Shown: piece by piece, positions 1 through 4,694 of the stretch
How the letters are laid out: every line of letters starts with the position of its first letter
How positions within the stretch are numbered: position 1 is the stretch's first letter
Made by a program: the position numbers and the translations under genes
Notes under the pieces: model-generated
What the model was told of the DNA's origin: nothing
The model's database searches: none
The model's input: only the letters and a program-made list of their open reading frames with translations
Assembly: GCA_937959095.1 (NCBI GenBank)
Contig: CALGLY010000455.1
Span: forward strand, 1 to 6,838
DNA from: an uncultured Saprospiraceae bacterium
Lineage (GTDB): Bacteria > Bacteroidota > Bacteroidia > Chitinophagales > Saprospiraceae
DNA length: 6,838 nt
Direction of reading: 5' to 3'

Positions 1-62
1 GTTGGCATTATTTCCAAACAATCTCCTTGAATCACTTTATTCACTAAACTATCTATGCTCAC
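1..62 (-). CDS. Partial DNA methyltransferase, N-terminus only (runs off left edge)
   Basis: Twenty codons are visible before the window ends, so this gene is cut by the edge. Reading from a GTG at 62-60, the product starts M-S-I-D-S-L-V-N-K and continues VIQGDCLEIMP. The phrase 'I-x-G-D-C-L-E-x-M' shortly after the start is typical of motif I in beta-class and related N4-cytosine/N6-adenine DNA methyltransferases, which use S-adenosylmethionine; the catalytic DPPY/SPPY motif would lie beyond the edge. No ATG exists in frame upstream before a stop codon, so I chose the first GTG; GTG codons at 44 and 35 are alternatives. A TAnnTTTG element at 89-96 is suitably placed for a short A-rich leader and supports this start. 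It may belong to a restriction-modification system or be a solitary methylase; the window cannot tell. Confidence 0.55.
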   Translation of the reverse strand, partial: MSIDSLVNKVIQGDCLEIMP

Positions 63-88
63 ACTAATATGATTTGTTTTATTTTCTC

Positions 89-96
89 CAAAGGTA
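89..96 (-). promoter_or_regulatory. Candidate Bacteroidota -7 promoter element
   Basis: On the minus strand this reads TACCTTTG, an exact match to the Bacteroidota -7 consensus TAnnTTTG. It lies 26 bp upstream of the GTG start of the edge methyltransferase, and the sequence between is A-rich, as is usual for leaders in this phylum. I found no TTTG -33 element about 19-21 bp further upstream, so the call rests on one element and its position. Confidence 0.35.
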
Positions 97-186
97 TGCT
101 TTTTTTGTTTTATTTTTAGGAATACTTGATGTTAGTGGGTATAACAAATTACACTTTTTATTTCTTTTATCTTCCATCAATAAATT

Positions 187-225
187 GGTGGGCTGAACCT
201 ATTTCGGCATTGATTTCAGCCCACT
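187..225. repeat. Palindromic repeat, degenerate copy of the GGTGGGCTGAA family
   Basis: GTGGGCTGAA (188-197) is the exact reverse complement of TTCAGCCCAC (215-224), giving a 10-bp stem with a 17-nt loop. GGTGGGCTGAA at 187-197 also matches 4048-4058 exactly, so the two sites look like diverged members of one dispersed palindromic family (REP-like). A TTTT run follows the stem on the plus strand, but no plus-strand gene ends here, so a terminator role is weak. It sits in the 267-bp gap between the barrel-like protein gene and the edge methyltransferase gene. The rest of that gap holds only the hairpin at 275-304 and the candidate promoter. Confidence 0.5.
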
Positions 226-274
226 GTTTTATCGGTCTGAGATTTATAAGTTCACGACAGGCTTAAAACTCGCT

Positions 275-304
275 GTTTGACTTGAATAGAAATTCAAGCC
301 AAAC
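275..304 (-). terminator. Hairpin just after the 330-941 gene, possible terminator
   Basis: A compact hairpin begins 26 bp after the stop codon of the barrel-like protein gene. CTTGAAT (281-287) pairs with ATTCAAG (292-298) across a 4-nt loop, and GTTTG (275-279) pairs with CAAAC (300-304). The single mismatch between them (280/299) becomes a G-U wobble only in minus-strand RNA, which favours a role in that transcript. The U-run is poor: AGCGAGTTTTAAG follows instead of an immediate T tract, so it could be an mRNA-end stabiliser or a weak terminator. Confidence 0.4.
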
Positions 305-329
305 AAATACGGACTGACAGGATTCTAAC

Positions 330-941
330 TTAAAACCCATAACGCATCCCCACACCATAGGCATAGTAAGGCAGAAGCCCAAAGTCCGAAGCTACAAGCT
401 GGAGTCGCCCATTCAAGACCACATCAATAGGGTGTTCGCCTTCGCTAATGCGATAGCCAAAATCTAATCCTGTGCCTAGTAGTACGCTGATGCCTGCGCC
501 CGTGCTATTTTTGGCTTTTACCCATTGTTCGCCATCATATTCATATTGCAAATCGGTATTCTGCACTAAAGCCATGCCGAGTTCAGAGCGGGCATTTAGG
601 AAGAGTCCTTTGGGCAACTGCCATTCGCTTCCCATACCAAATTGCGCGCTCCACCAGCGATCATGGTAGAGATTGTTATAGTAGCCCAATTGAAAGCTAT
701 AGAGCCGTTTTCTATTCCGTTTTTTCTGTGTCAAACGCTGTGCTTCCACACTAAATCGAGGACGAATACTGACATCATGGACGACACCCAATTGCCCAAA
801 ATCAATAGTAGCAGCAAGATCCTGCTGTTGTGCATTGATTTGAATTGCCCAATCGACTTGCTTGCTTTCATTTTGTGCAAAGAGGCTGCTTGTACTGCAT
901 ACTAAAAAAAGGAGGCAGCTATAGAATTGATATATCTTCAT
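330..941 (-). CDS. Secreted outer-membrane beta-barrel-like protein, function unknown
   Basis: This 203-residue protein has a clear Sec signal peptide: K2, a hydrophobic core at about residues 9-21, and a likely signal peptidase I site after SLFA (residue 22). C15 in that segment lacks a lipobox small residue before it, so a lipoprotein is unlikely. The mature part is made of alternating-polarity segments rich in Tyr, Trp, Phe and Gly with short basic or acidic turns, and ends in G-M-R-Y-G-F with a C-terminal Phe, as in small outer-membrane barrels. About eight strands would fit the length, but I recognise no named family. It follows the copper-monooxygenase gene by 179 bp, nearly all occupied by a palindromic element, so co-transcription is uncertain. 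The element stops 14 bp before the ATG, leaving almost no native leader. Confidence 0.7.
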   Translation of the reverse strand: MKIYQFYSCLLFLVCSTSSLFAQNESKQVDWAIQINAQQQDLAATIDFGQLGVVHDVSIRPRFSVEAQRLTQKKRNRKRLYSFQLGYYNNLYHDRWWSAQFGMGSEWQLPKGLFLNARSELGMALVQNTDLQYEYDGEQWVKAKNSTGAGISVLLGTGLDFGYRISEGEHPIDVVLNGRLQLVASDFGLLPYYAYGVGMRYGF

Positions 942-955
942 TTTAATTTCTCTGT

Positions 956-1116
956 AGAGTTGTTCAGAAATAAGAATTGTGTATATGAAAGTTAGCTTTT
1001 TGTGCTAGATAAAGCTCTTTTTCGAGTGCATAGCCGTAGCTATGGGCGAGAAAAAAGCTGAAATATAGTGCAAAAAGATATTTTCATATACCAACTTGTT
1101 ATTTTTGAACAACTCT
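956..1116. mobile_element. 161-bp near-palindrome, MITE-like element
   Basis: The whole segment reads as one long interrupted palindrome. Outer arms 956-973 and 1099-1116 match at 17 of 18 positions. Inside, GTATATGAAA (981-990) is the exact complement of 1082-1091, CTTTTTGTGCT (996-1006) pairs with 1067-1077 at 9 of 11, and the T-rich arm near 1013-1024 pairs with 1047-1059 with one small gap. The centre is CATAGC-CGTA-GCTATG (1029-1044). TGT flanks both ends (953-955, 1117-1119), possibly a 3-bp target duplication, though so short a match could be chance. It encodes no protein and sits 4 bp past the stop of the copper-monooxygenase gene. The architecture fits a MITE mobilised in trans by an IS transposase, or a palindromic interspersed unit; the IS family is unidentified. 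Transcribed, it would form a hairpin of about 70 bp. Confidence 0.6.
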
Positions 1117-1120
1117 TGTT

Positions 1121-2059
1121 TTATTCCTCTGATTTCATATAAAATAAAATCCCCATTTCATCTTCGCTCGTCACGCCGAATTCAATGTCTCGATTCGTTT
1201 CATTTTCATAGTACACGACGGTACGAAGTCCTTGTCCTTGTTCTACCACTAAGGCAGGTTCGAAGAATTTTTGAGGCGCGTGCTGATAGTCATAAGAAGC
1301 ATAAAGCAATGCACCGTCATTGTCCCCACCCACCATAAATACCTCGAAGCGTTTGCCGCGCTTATGCATATGCGACATCATCATGCGGATATTAGTTGTC
1401 CTATTGAAAAGCTCGGTGTATTCAATGGTAGTGTTTTGTTTTTTAGGCAAATAAAGCATTTCATCATTATCTATATCCTCTATAATGAGTGTTTCGCGAA
1501 CTTCGCTTTTAGGCATTTCATAGAAATTCAAAAACGCTTCACCAAAGCGCATTTCATTGGTGGCATTGAAATAATGCGAATTTAAATCAACCGTAGAATT
1601 AGCAGGTATTTTTATAGCAATCCCTTCGGGAAGTTGCAGATAAGAGTCGGGGGTTTGAGTAAGATAATACATCGCCCCAGAGCCCATCGTAAGGGTGAAA
1701 TTTCCGCGTCCATCGGATAGGTTTTGATCGCGCATCACACCTGTTGGCGGATGGTTGGGATCGTTTTCATTCTCATAGGAATAAGCTATGAGATGGTGCG
1801 TACCAGGGCGACAAAGTGACTGAAAACGATTGACATAAATATCTTCGGTATTGCCAATAGGCATTCGTATAAAAAACTCGCGCTCATAATTGGCTGGCAC
1901 AGGAAAGGCTGGCACATGCACTTGGTAGCCTTCGCCTTCACGTGGTGCTTCTAAGCCTAGAAAGGTCGTTGGAATATCTTCTGGATTGTAGTCAAAGGTC
2001 TTTTCGCATGCCCAAAAGCTACTTGCCAAAAGAAGGAAGAGAAAAAAATAGTGCTTCAT
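1121..2059 (-). CDS. Type II copper monooxygenase-like lipoprotein (PHM/DBM family)
   Basis: The 312-residue product has a hydrophobic signal segment (residues 4-17) ending FWA-C18, a plausible lipoprotein site with a bulky -2/-3 pair. The mature part shows the ligand pattern of ascorbate-dependent copper monooxygenases such as peptidylglycine alpha-hydroxylating monooxygenase (PHM). An HHLI motif (H88, H89) and H162 in 'NSHYF' match the CuH ligands; H230 and H232 in 'SHMHKRGK', and M302 in 'SEDEMGILFYM', match the CuM ligands. The last is close to the PHM 'SSDEMCNLYIM' segment. In PHM these mononuclear coppers activate O2 and hydroxylate C-H bonds. At about 295 mature residues it fits a single two-lobed catalytic unit with no fused haem or lyase domain. 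The cytochrome gene lies 45 bp upstream, suggesting one transcript. The substrate is unknown, and a copper-binding or sensing role without catalysis is possible. Confidence 0.75.
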   Translation of the reverse strand: MKHYFFLFLLLASSFWACEKTFDYNPEDIPTTFLGLEAPREGEGYQVHVPAFPVPANYEREFFIRMPIGNTEDIYVNRFQSLCRPGTHHLIAYSYENENDPNHPPTGVMRDQNLSDGRGNFTLTMGSGAMYYLTQTPDSYLQLPEGIAIKIPANSTVDLNSHYFNATNEMRFGEAFLNFYEMPKSEVRETLIIEDIDNDEMLYLPKKQNTTIEYTELFNRTTNIRMMMSHMHKRGKRFEVFMVGGDNDGALLYASYDYQHAPQKFFEPALVVEQGQGLRTVVYYENETNRDIEFGVTSEDEMGILFYMKSEE

Positions 2060-2104
2060 CTTAGATTGCTTTAGAAATGAGTGAATTTTGAACTTCGGAG
2101 CGCA

Positions 2105-2566
2105 TTACTCGATAAGGCTTCTGTCTGCCACATGCCCTGTTTCAGGTGCGCCTGCGGCTATCCATTGGCGAATAAATTCGATTTGATTTTCTGTGATAGT
2201 AAGTCCGCCTAGTGGCATCGGCGACCCAAACTGAAAGGGACTGTCCGCAAAAATCAGTTTCTGATACAAAAAGCTATTATCCACATCTGAAGCAACTACT
2301 AATTGCAAGCCCGCTTGTGCAGCTTCTTGATTGATAGGTGCAGCAAATAGGTCGTTGTAAGTATCCGCACTGGCGAGATTTGGTTCAGCTGCACCACCGT
2401 GGCAGTTGCTCGTGGCGCAAGAACTCTCGAAAATTTTACTATACACCAAACCATAACTCGAATCAGGAGCGGTGAACTCGGGGGTAGTGTCGTCTTTTTT
2501 GCAAGCTCCTATCATAAGCATAGCGGCTAATGCTAGGCTGCAAGTGATTTTCATATGTAAATTCAT
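2105..2566 (-). CDS. Monohaem cytochrome-c-like lipoprotein with CX4CH motif
   Basis: The 153-residue product starts with a lipoprotein signal ending LMIGA-C22-KKDD; the Asp/Lys-rich stretch after the cysteine is common in Bacteroidota lipoproteins. A second Met at residue 5 (2554) gives an equally good, more typical MKI start. The single haem-binding motif is C50-A-T-S-N-C55-H56-G-G, spaced CX4CH instead of CXXCH. Downstream, 'GSPMPLGG' (M117) resembles a distal Met ligand, and 'QIEFIRQWIAAGAP' (about 128-141) is the closing helix typical of small c-type domains in this phylum. It probably carries electrons on the periplasmic or outer surface. It is the first gene of the unit with the copper monooxygenase and might reduce it; that is inference. 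If CX4CH is not matured, it could instead be a haem-free lipoprotein. Confidence 0.7.
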   Translation of the reverse strand: MNLHMKITCSLALAAMLMIGACKKDDTTPEFTAPDSSYGLVYSKIFESSCATSNCHGGAAEPNLASADTYNDLFAAPINQEAAQAGLQLVVASDVDNSFLYQKLIFADSPFQFGSPMPLGGLTITENQIEFIRQWIAAGAPETGHVADRSLIE

Positions 2567-2870
2567 TGTATTGTTTTTTCTAAAGACAAGTCTTTTTCTG
2601 AAACGCTGCTTTGGATTGAATCGTATTTACTAAATATTAGTTTTTAAGAAATCGTATGCCTTCATTTTTAGCTTTTTAAAATATTTTTTTTCAATCACTT
2701 TAACTTGCTTGCATTTGTGGGTTGAATGCAAGTCCCAATTTCGCGCCTTGATTAGCGAAAACACACACGCAAGATACCCGCCATTTCAAGTGTCCCGTAA
2801 CACTAGTTTATTCTTACGTGTTGCCTAAATTCGGTGCTGGTACGTTTGAAGTGTGGCGATAGTTACAGAA
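2567..2870. other. Gene-free stretch upstream of the cytochrome gene
   Basis: I see no supportable gene on either strand. The first 130 bp upstream of the cytochrome ATG is AT-rich and should hold its promoter, but I find no clean TAnnTTTG/TTTG pair. Three small inverted repeats are present: AAAGAC-AA-GTCTTT (2582-2595), 16 bp before the start and possibly an operator or leader hairpin; CTTGCATT/AATGCAAG (2708-2715 and 2725-2732); and TTTCGC/GCGAAA (2739-2744 and 2755-2760). The more GC-rich part (about 2700-2870) also has two related direct segments, ATTTCAAGTGTCCCG at 2783 and GTTTGAAGTGTGGCG at 2844, of unclear meaning. Confidence 0.5.
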
Positions 2871-2912
2871 TAGAAAAATCCCTTCCTGGAAATGATAACC
2901 AAGGAAGGGATT
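2871..2912 (-). terminator. Rho-independent terminator of the ACT-ogt unit
   Basis: AATCCCTTCC (2877-2886) and GGAAGGGATT (2903-2912) are exact inverted arms, extended by a TGG/CCA pairing inside (2887-2889 with 2899-2901). Read on the minus strand, the stem is followed at once by TTTTTCTATT, a good U tract; on the plus strand it is followed by GAGAC. It therefore terminates transcription coming from the alkyltransferase gene, about 170 bp after its stop codon, and insulates the cytochrome unit from the genes above. Confidence 0.75.
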
Positions 2913-2962
2913 GAGACAACATTAAAAATTATGGTTTTCTGATAATTTTAGAGAACAAATAT

Positions 2963-3029
2963 GGATTAGGAACGATGAACAAATAACCTCCCCAAGAATG
3001 TGAATTTATTTGTTCACCGTTTCTTAGCC
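2963..3029. repeat. Inverted repeat in the 3' region of the alkyltransferase gene
   Basis: Arms AACGATGAACAAATAA (2971-2986) and TTATTTGTTCACCGTT (3006-3021) match at 15 of 16 positions around a 19-nt loop. Extending outward to 2963 and 3029 gives 20 of 24. In minus-strand RNA the single inner mismatch becomes a G-U wobble. No U tract follows, so it is not a terminator. It lies between the alkyltransferase stop and the real terminator, and could be a 3'-UTR structure or a decayed palindromic repeat. The rest of 2913-3080 shows nothing else I can support. Confidence 0.45.
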
Positions 3030-3080
3030 TGTGATATTTTGAGAAAATTTCTTAGATATTGATTTGTAAGATAATCTATC

Positions 3081-3569
3081 TCAAAACAACTCGCCCTGCC
3101 GCCCAAAACTCATTGGATTTTCGAGTTCTAGCAAACGACGTTTCATATCTAAGCCATAGAAATAGCCTTGCAGATCACCATTCTTAGCAATGACTCGATG
3201 GCAAGGAACAATAATAGCAATCGGATTATATTTATTGGCTAAACCCACCGCACGCACGGCTTTAGGGTTGTTCAATTGCTCCGCTATAGCAGAATAGGAA
3301 GTGGTTCGACCATAAGGAATTTCACGGAGGATACTCCAGACGCTCTGATTGAATTCTGTGCTTTCACTCCAATCTAATACTAAATCAAAATCTTGTAGTT
3401 CTCCTTTAAAATAGGCTTGTAATTGCGTAACGCAGGCTTGCAGGCAATCGGGCGTGGGGGCTTGTGTTTTGGGAGGTTCTTCTTCTATGCGTTTTACGGA
3501 ACGAATGCCTTGTTCGCTTCCTTTTATTTCAAAACAGCCAAAGTCAGTAGGACAGTAGGTCGTATGCAT
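3081..3569 (-). CDS. ogt: Methylated-DNA--[protein]-cysteine S-methyltransferase
   Basis: This suicide repair enzyme moves the alkyl group from O6-alkylguanine in DNA to its own cysteine. The 162-residue protein has the active-site P-C-H-R-V-I with acceptor C123 and H124. By spacing from the cysteine, the other functional residues of human AGT are in place: N115 (hinge Asn, C-8), R106 (arginine finger, C-17), Y92 (C-31), and E150 in 'LLELE' closing the catalytic relay. 'GRTTSYSAIAEQL' is the DNA-binding helix region. Length fits a stand-alone Ogt type with a short N-terminal domain and no fused Ada regulatory domain. One difference is 'GYFYGLDMKRR', where the family usually has a Gly-Gly pair (GY-x-GG) in the substrate loop. 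It begins 12 bp after the ACT-domain gene, so they are likely co-transcribed. No Shine-Dalgarno is evident. Confidence 0.93.
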   Translation of the reverse strand: MHTTYCPTDFGCFEIKGSEQGIRSVKRIEEEPPKTQAPTPDCLQACVTQLQAYFKGELQDFDLVLDWSESTEFNQSVWSILREIPYGRTTSYSAIAEQLNNPKAVRAVGLANKYNPIAIIVPCHRVIAKNGDLQGYFYGLDMKRRLLELENPMSFGRQGELF

Positions 3570-3581
3570 AGGAGATATTTT

Positions 3582-4001
3582 TTACTTGTTCAACGTCTTA
3601 TTTTTTGTCATATTCCAAAGCACTTGCATTGCTTTGTTGGCATCTTTTTTATCTACAAAAATATGATCGTGATAATAGCCCGCCACTACATTGCAGCTTA
3701 TGTTATGCTTCCCTAATTCAGAGGAAAAAGCCGCAGTCAAACCAACAGCTTCCAAAGAGGAATGAATATTGAGCGTAATCCAAGCAGCCACAAATTCAAA
3801 AGATAAACCCAACTCCTCTGCATCCTTCTTGGCAAGCACTACCGTAACGCCTTCTTTCTCTTTTATTTCACAAATTGTGCTTGTTCTTGGAATCGCCTCT
3901 ATATCGGATACACTTGCAAACACGTATTCCCCCGCATTCAGCACGGGTTCCATATTTGCTATCAGCTTGCTTAAATTCGTTTCGCCAATGGTGCGTTCCA
4001 T
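3582..4001 (-). CDS. Two-ACT-domain protein (ACT_3/ACT_7, DUF2241-like)
   Basis: I chose the ATG at 4001, giving 139 residues (MERTIGETN), because the family begins with 'GETNLSKLIANMEPVLNAGEYVF'. A longer reading frame from 4064 would translate the palindromic repeat into an unrelated N-terminus and is not credible. The N-terminal half (about 5-65) resembles the ACT_3/DUF2241 unit, and the C-terminal half (about 68-130) has the ACT_7 signature 'HSSLEAVGLTAAFS' and 'ISCNVVAGYYHDHIFV'. ACT folds usually bind amino acids or other small ligands to regulate enzymes, but these stand-alone proteins have no proven ligand or target. It is the first gene of a two-gene unit with ogt; nothing in the sequence links it to DNA repair, so the pairing may only reflect shared transcription. 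It is cytoplasmic, with no signal peptide. Confidence 0.88.
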   Translation of the reverse strand: MERTIGETNLSKLIANMEPVLNAGEYVFASVSDIEAIPRTSTICEIKEKEGVTVVLAKKDAEELGLSFEFVAAWITLNIHSSLEAVGLTAAFSSELGKHNISCNVVAGYYHDHIFVDKKDANKAMQVLWNMTKNKTLNK

Positions 4002-4033
4002 TTTTTCAGTGAATAAAAGATAAAAACATAGTT

Positions 4034-4058
4034 CCCACCGTTGAAACGGTGGGCTGAA
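4034..4058. repeat. REP-like palindrome, CCCACCGT/ACGGTGGG with GGTGGGCTGAA
   Basis: CCCACCGT (4034-4041) and ACGGTGGG (4046-4053) form a perfect 8-bp stem closed by a TGAA loop, followed by CTGAA. The GGTGGGCTGAA core (4048-4058) recurs at 187-197, with its complement nearby at 215-224, which marks a dispersed palindromic family. It lies between the FKBP lipoprotein stop and the ACT-protein ATG. On the minus strand the stem is followed by AACTATG before any T run, so it is a poor terminator. Such elements are often spread by RAYT-type transposases, none of which is in the window. Confidence 0.6.
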
Positions 4059-4097
4059 ATTCAAAGAATAACAATTATTTTTCGTATTTCAATTTAT

Positions 4098-4556
4098 CTA
4101 AAAATTAATCAACTCCACATCAAATATCAAAGGAGTACTCGGAGGAATACTTCCTCGTCCAGCAGGTCCATAGGCCAAAGCCGAAGGAATATAAAAAGTC
4201 CCCTTTCCTCCTCTTTGGAGTAGCGGAATAGCATTTTGCCAGCCAACAATTACTCCAGTAAGTGGAAATTCAATCGTTTCTCCATCAGCAGTAGCATCGA
4301 ATTCTTCCCCATCCAGGAAATAACCTCGATATTTTACTTCTACTCTAGAACTCAAATTAGGCGAACCACCTGTTCCTTCTCGCTCAATATCATGATAAAT
4401 GCCTCTTTCCTCTGAAAAGGTAGCATTAATATTATTATCATTGAGATAATCTTCTATCAATTGACGATCTGCGGCAAACTGTTCTTCTGGCGTTAGGTCT
4501 TCTTTACAAGCAACTAAAACCAAAAATAAACTCGCAAATAGTAGTATGTTTTTCAT
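4098..4556 (-). CDS. FKBP-type peptidyl-prolyl cis-trans isomerase lipoprotein
   Basis: The 152-residue product has a lipoprotein signal (hydrophobic 4-14, lipobox LVA-C17, then KED) and one FKBP domain (about 66-152). It isomerises Xaa-Pro bonds in folding proteins, presumably in the periplasm. The FKBP12 active-site residues are recognisable: Y76 in 'KYRGY', F86-D87 in 'FDAT', F97, V102-I103 and W106 in 'GVIVGWQNAI', Y129 in 'AYGP', and F145 in 'LIFDVEL'. The catalytic pocket therefore looks complete. Residues 18-65 form a charged linker, partly helical ('EEQFAADRQLIEDYLND'), as in other short FKBP lipoproteins of the phylum. It follows thrS by 138 bp and could be co-transcribed or have its own promoter in that gap. 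No other folding factor is adjacent. Confidence 0.92.
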   Translation of the reverse strand: MKNILLFASLFLVLVACKEDLTPEEQFAADRQLIEDYLNDNNINATFSEERGIYHDIEREGTGGSPNLSSRVEVKYRGYFLDGEEFDATADGETIEFPLTGVIVGWQNAIPLLQRGGKGTFYIPSALAYGPAGRGSIPPSTPLIFDVELINF

Positions 4557-4578
4557 GTTTTAATATTTGAATGTAGAG

Positions 4579-4616
4579 AAGCAAAGGCACAACTAAAAGA
4601 AACTGCGCCTTTGCTT
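4579..4616. repeat. Strong hairpin in the leader of the FKBP lipoprotein gene
   Basis: Arms AAGCAAAGGCACA (4579-4591) and TGCGCCTTTGCTT (4604-4616) match at 12 of 13 positions around a 12-nt loop. The one mismatch becomes a G-U pair in minus-strand RNA, so the transcript from thrS toward the FKBP gene would fold into an almost continuous 13-bp stem ending 22 nt before the FKBP ATG. On that strand a run of nine Ts lies upstream of the stem, not after it, so it is not a rho-independent terminator. Possible roles are a 5'-UTR structure or RNA processing site between the two genes. Confidence 0.45.
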
Positions 4617-4660
4617 TCAAAAAAAAATCGAATTGCTTAATATCCTATAACAACAAAGTC

Positions 4661-4691
4661 ATTATCAATTTTTAATTATCAATTATCAATT
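4661..4691. repeat. AT-rich short repeat, three copies of ATTATCAATT
   Basis: ATTATCAATT occurs at 4661-4670, 4675-4684 and 4682-4691, the last two overlapping. The block ends 3 bp before the thrS stop codon (4695-4697). It holds no gene or recognisable regulatory site. Short iterated ATTATCAATT tracts are a common low-complexity feature of AT-rich genomes and may vary in copy number between strains. Confidence 0.5.
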
Positions 4692-4694
4692 GAT

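Noticed and set aside
187..230. Plus-strand rho-independent terminator (stem followed by TTTT)
   Set aside because: No plus-strand gene ends nearby, the loop is long, and the core matches the repeat at 4048-4058, so a repeat explains it better.
1096..1338. Plus-strand open frames across the window, such as 1096-1338, 1271-1585 and 3423-3716
   Set aside because: They lie opposite well-supported minus-strand genes or palindromes, and their translations show no domain, signal peptide or motif.
2700..2870. Possible tRNA or structured RNA in the GC-richer spacer
   Set aside because: No T-loop GGTTC-like box or cloverleaf arms could be assembled on either strand; only short isolated stems are seen.
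2915..3055. Minus-strand open stretch reading ...SWGGYLFIVPNPYLF...KP before a stop
   Set aside because: It is about 40 codons with no start codon, overlaps the inverted repeat at 2963-3029, and matches no family I know; most likely chance.
4002..4064. N-terminal extension of the ACT-domain protein (start at 4064, 160 residues)
   Set aside because: The extra 21 codons translate the CCCACCGT palindrome and give residues unlike the family; the ATG at 4001 begins exactly where the ACT_3 homology begins.
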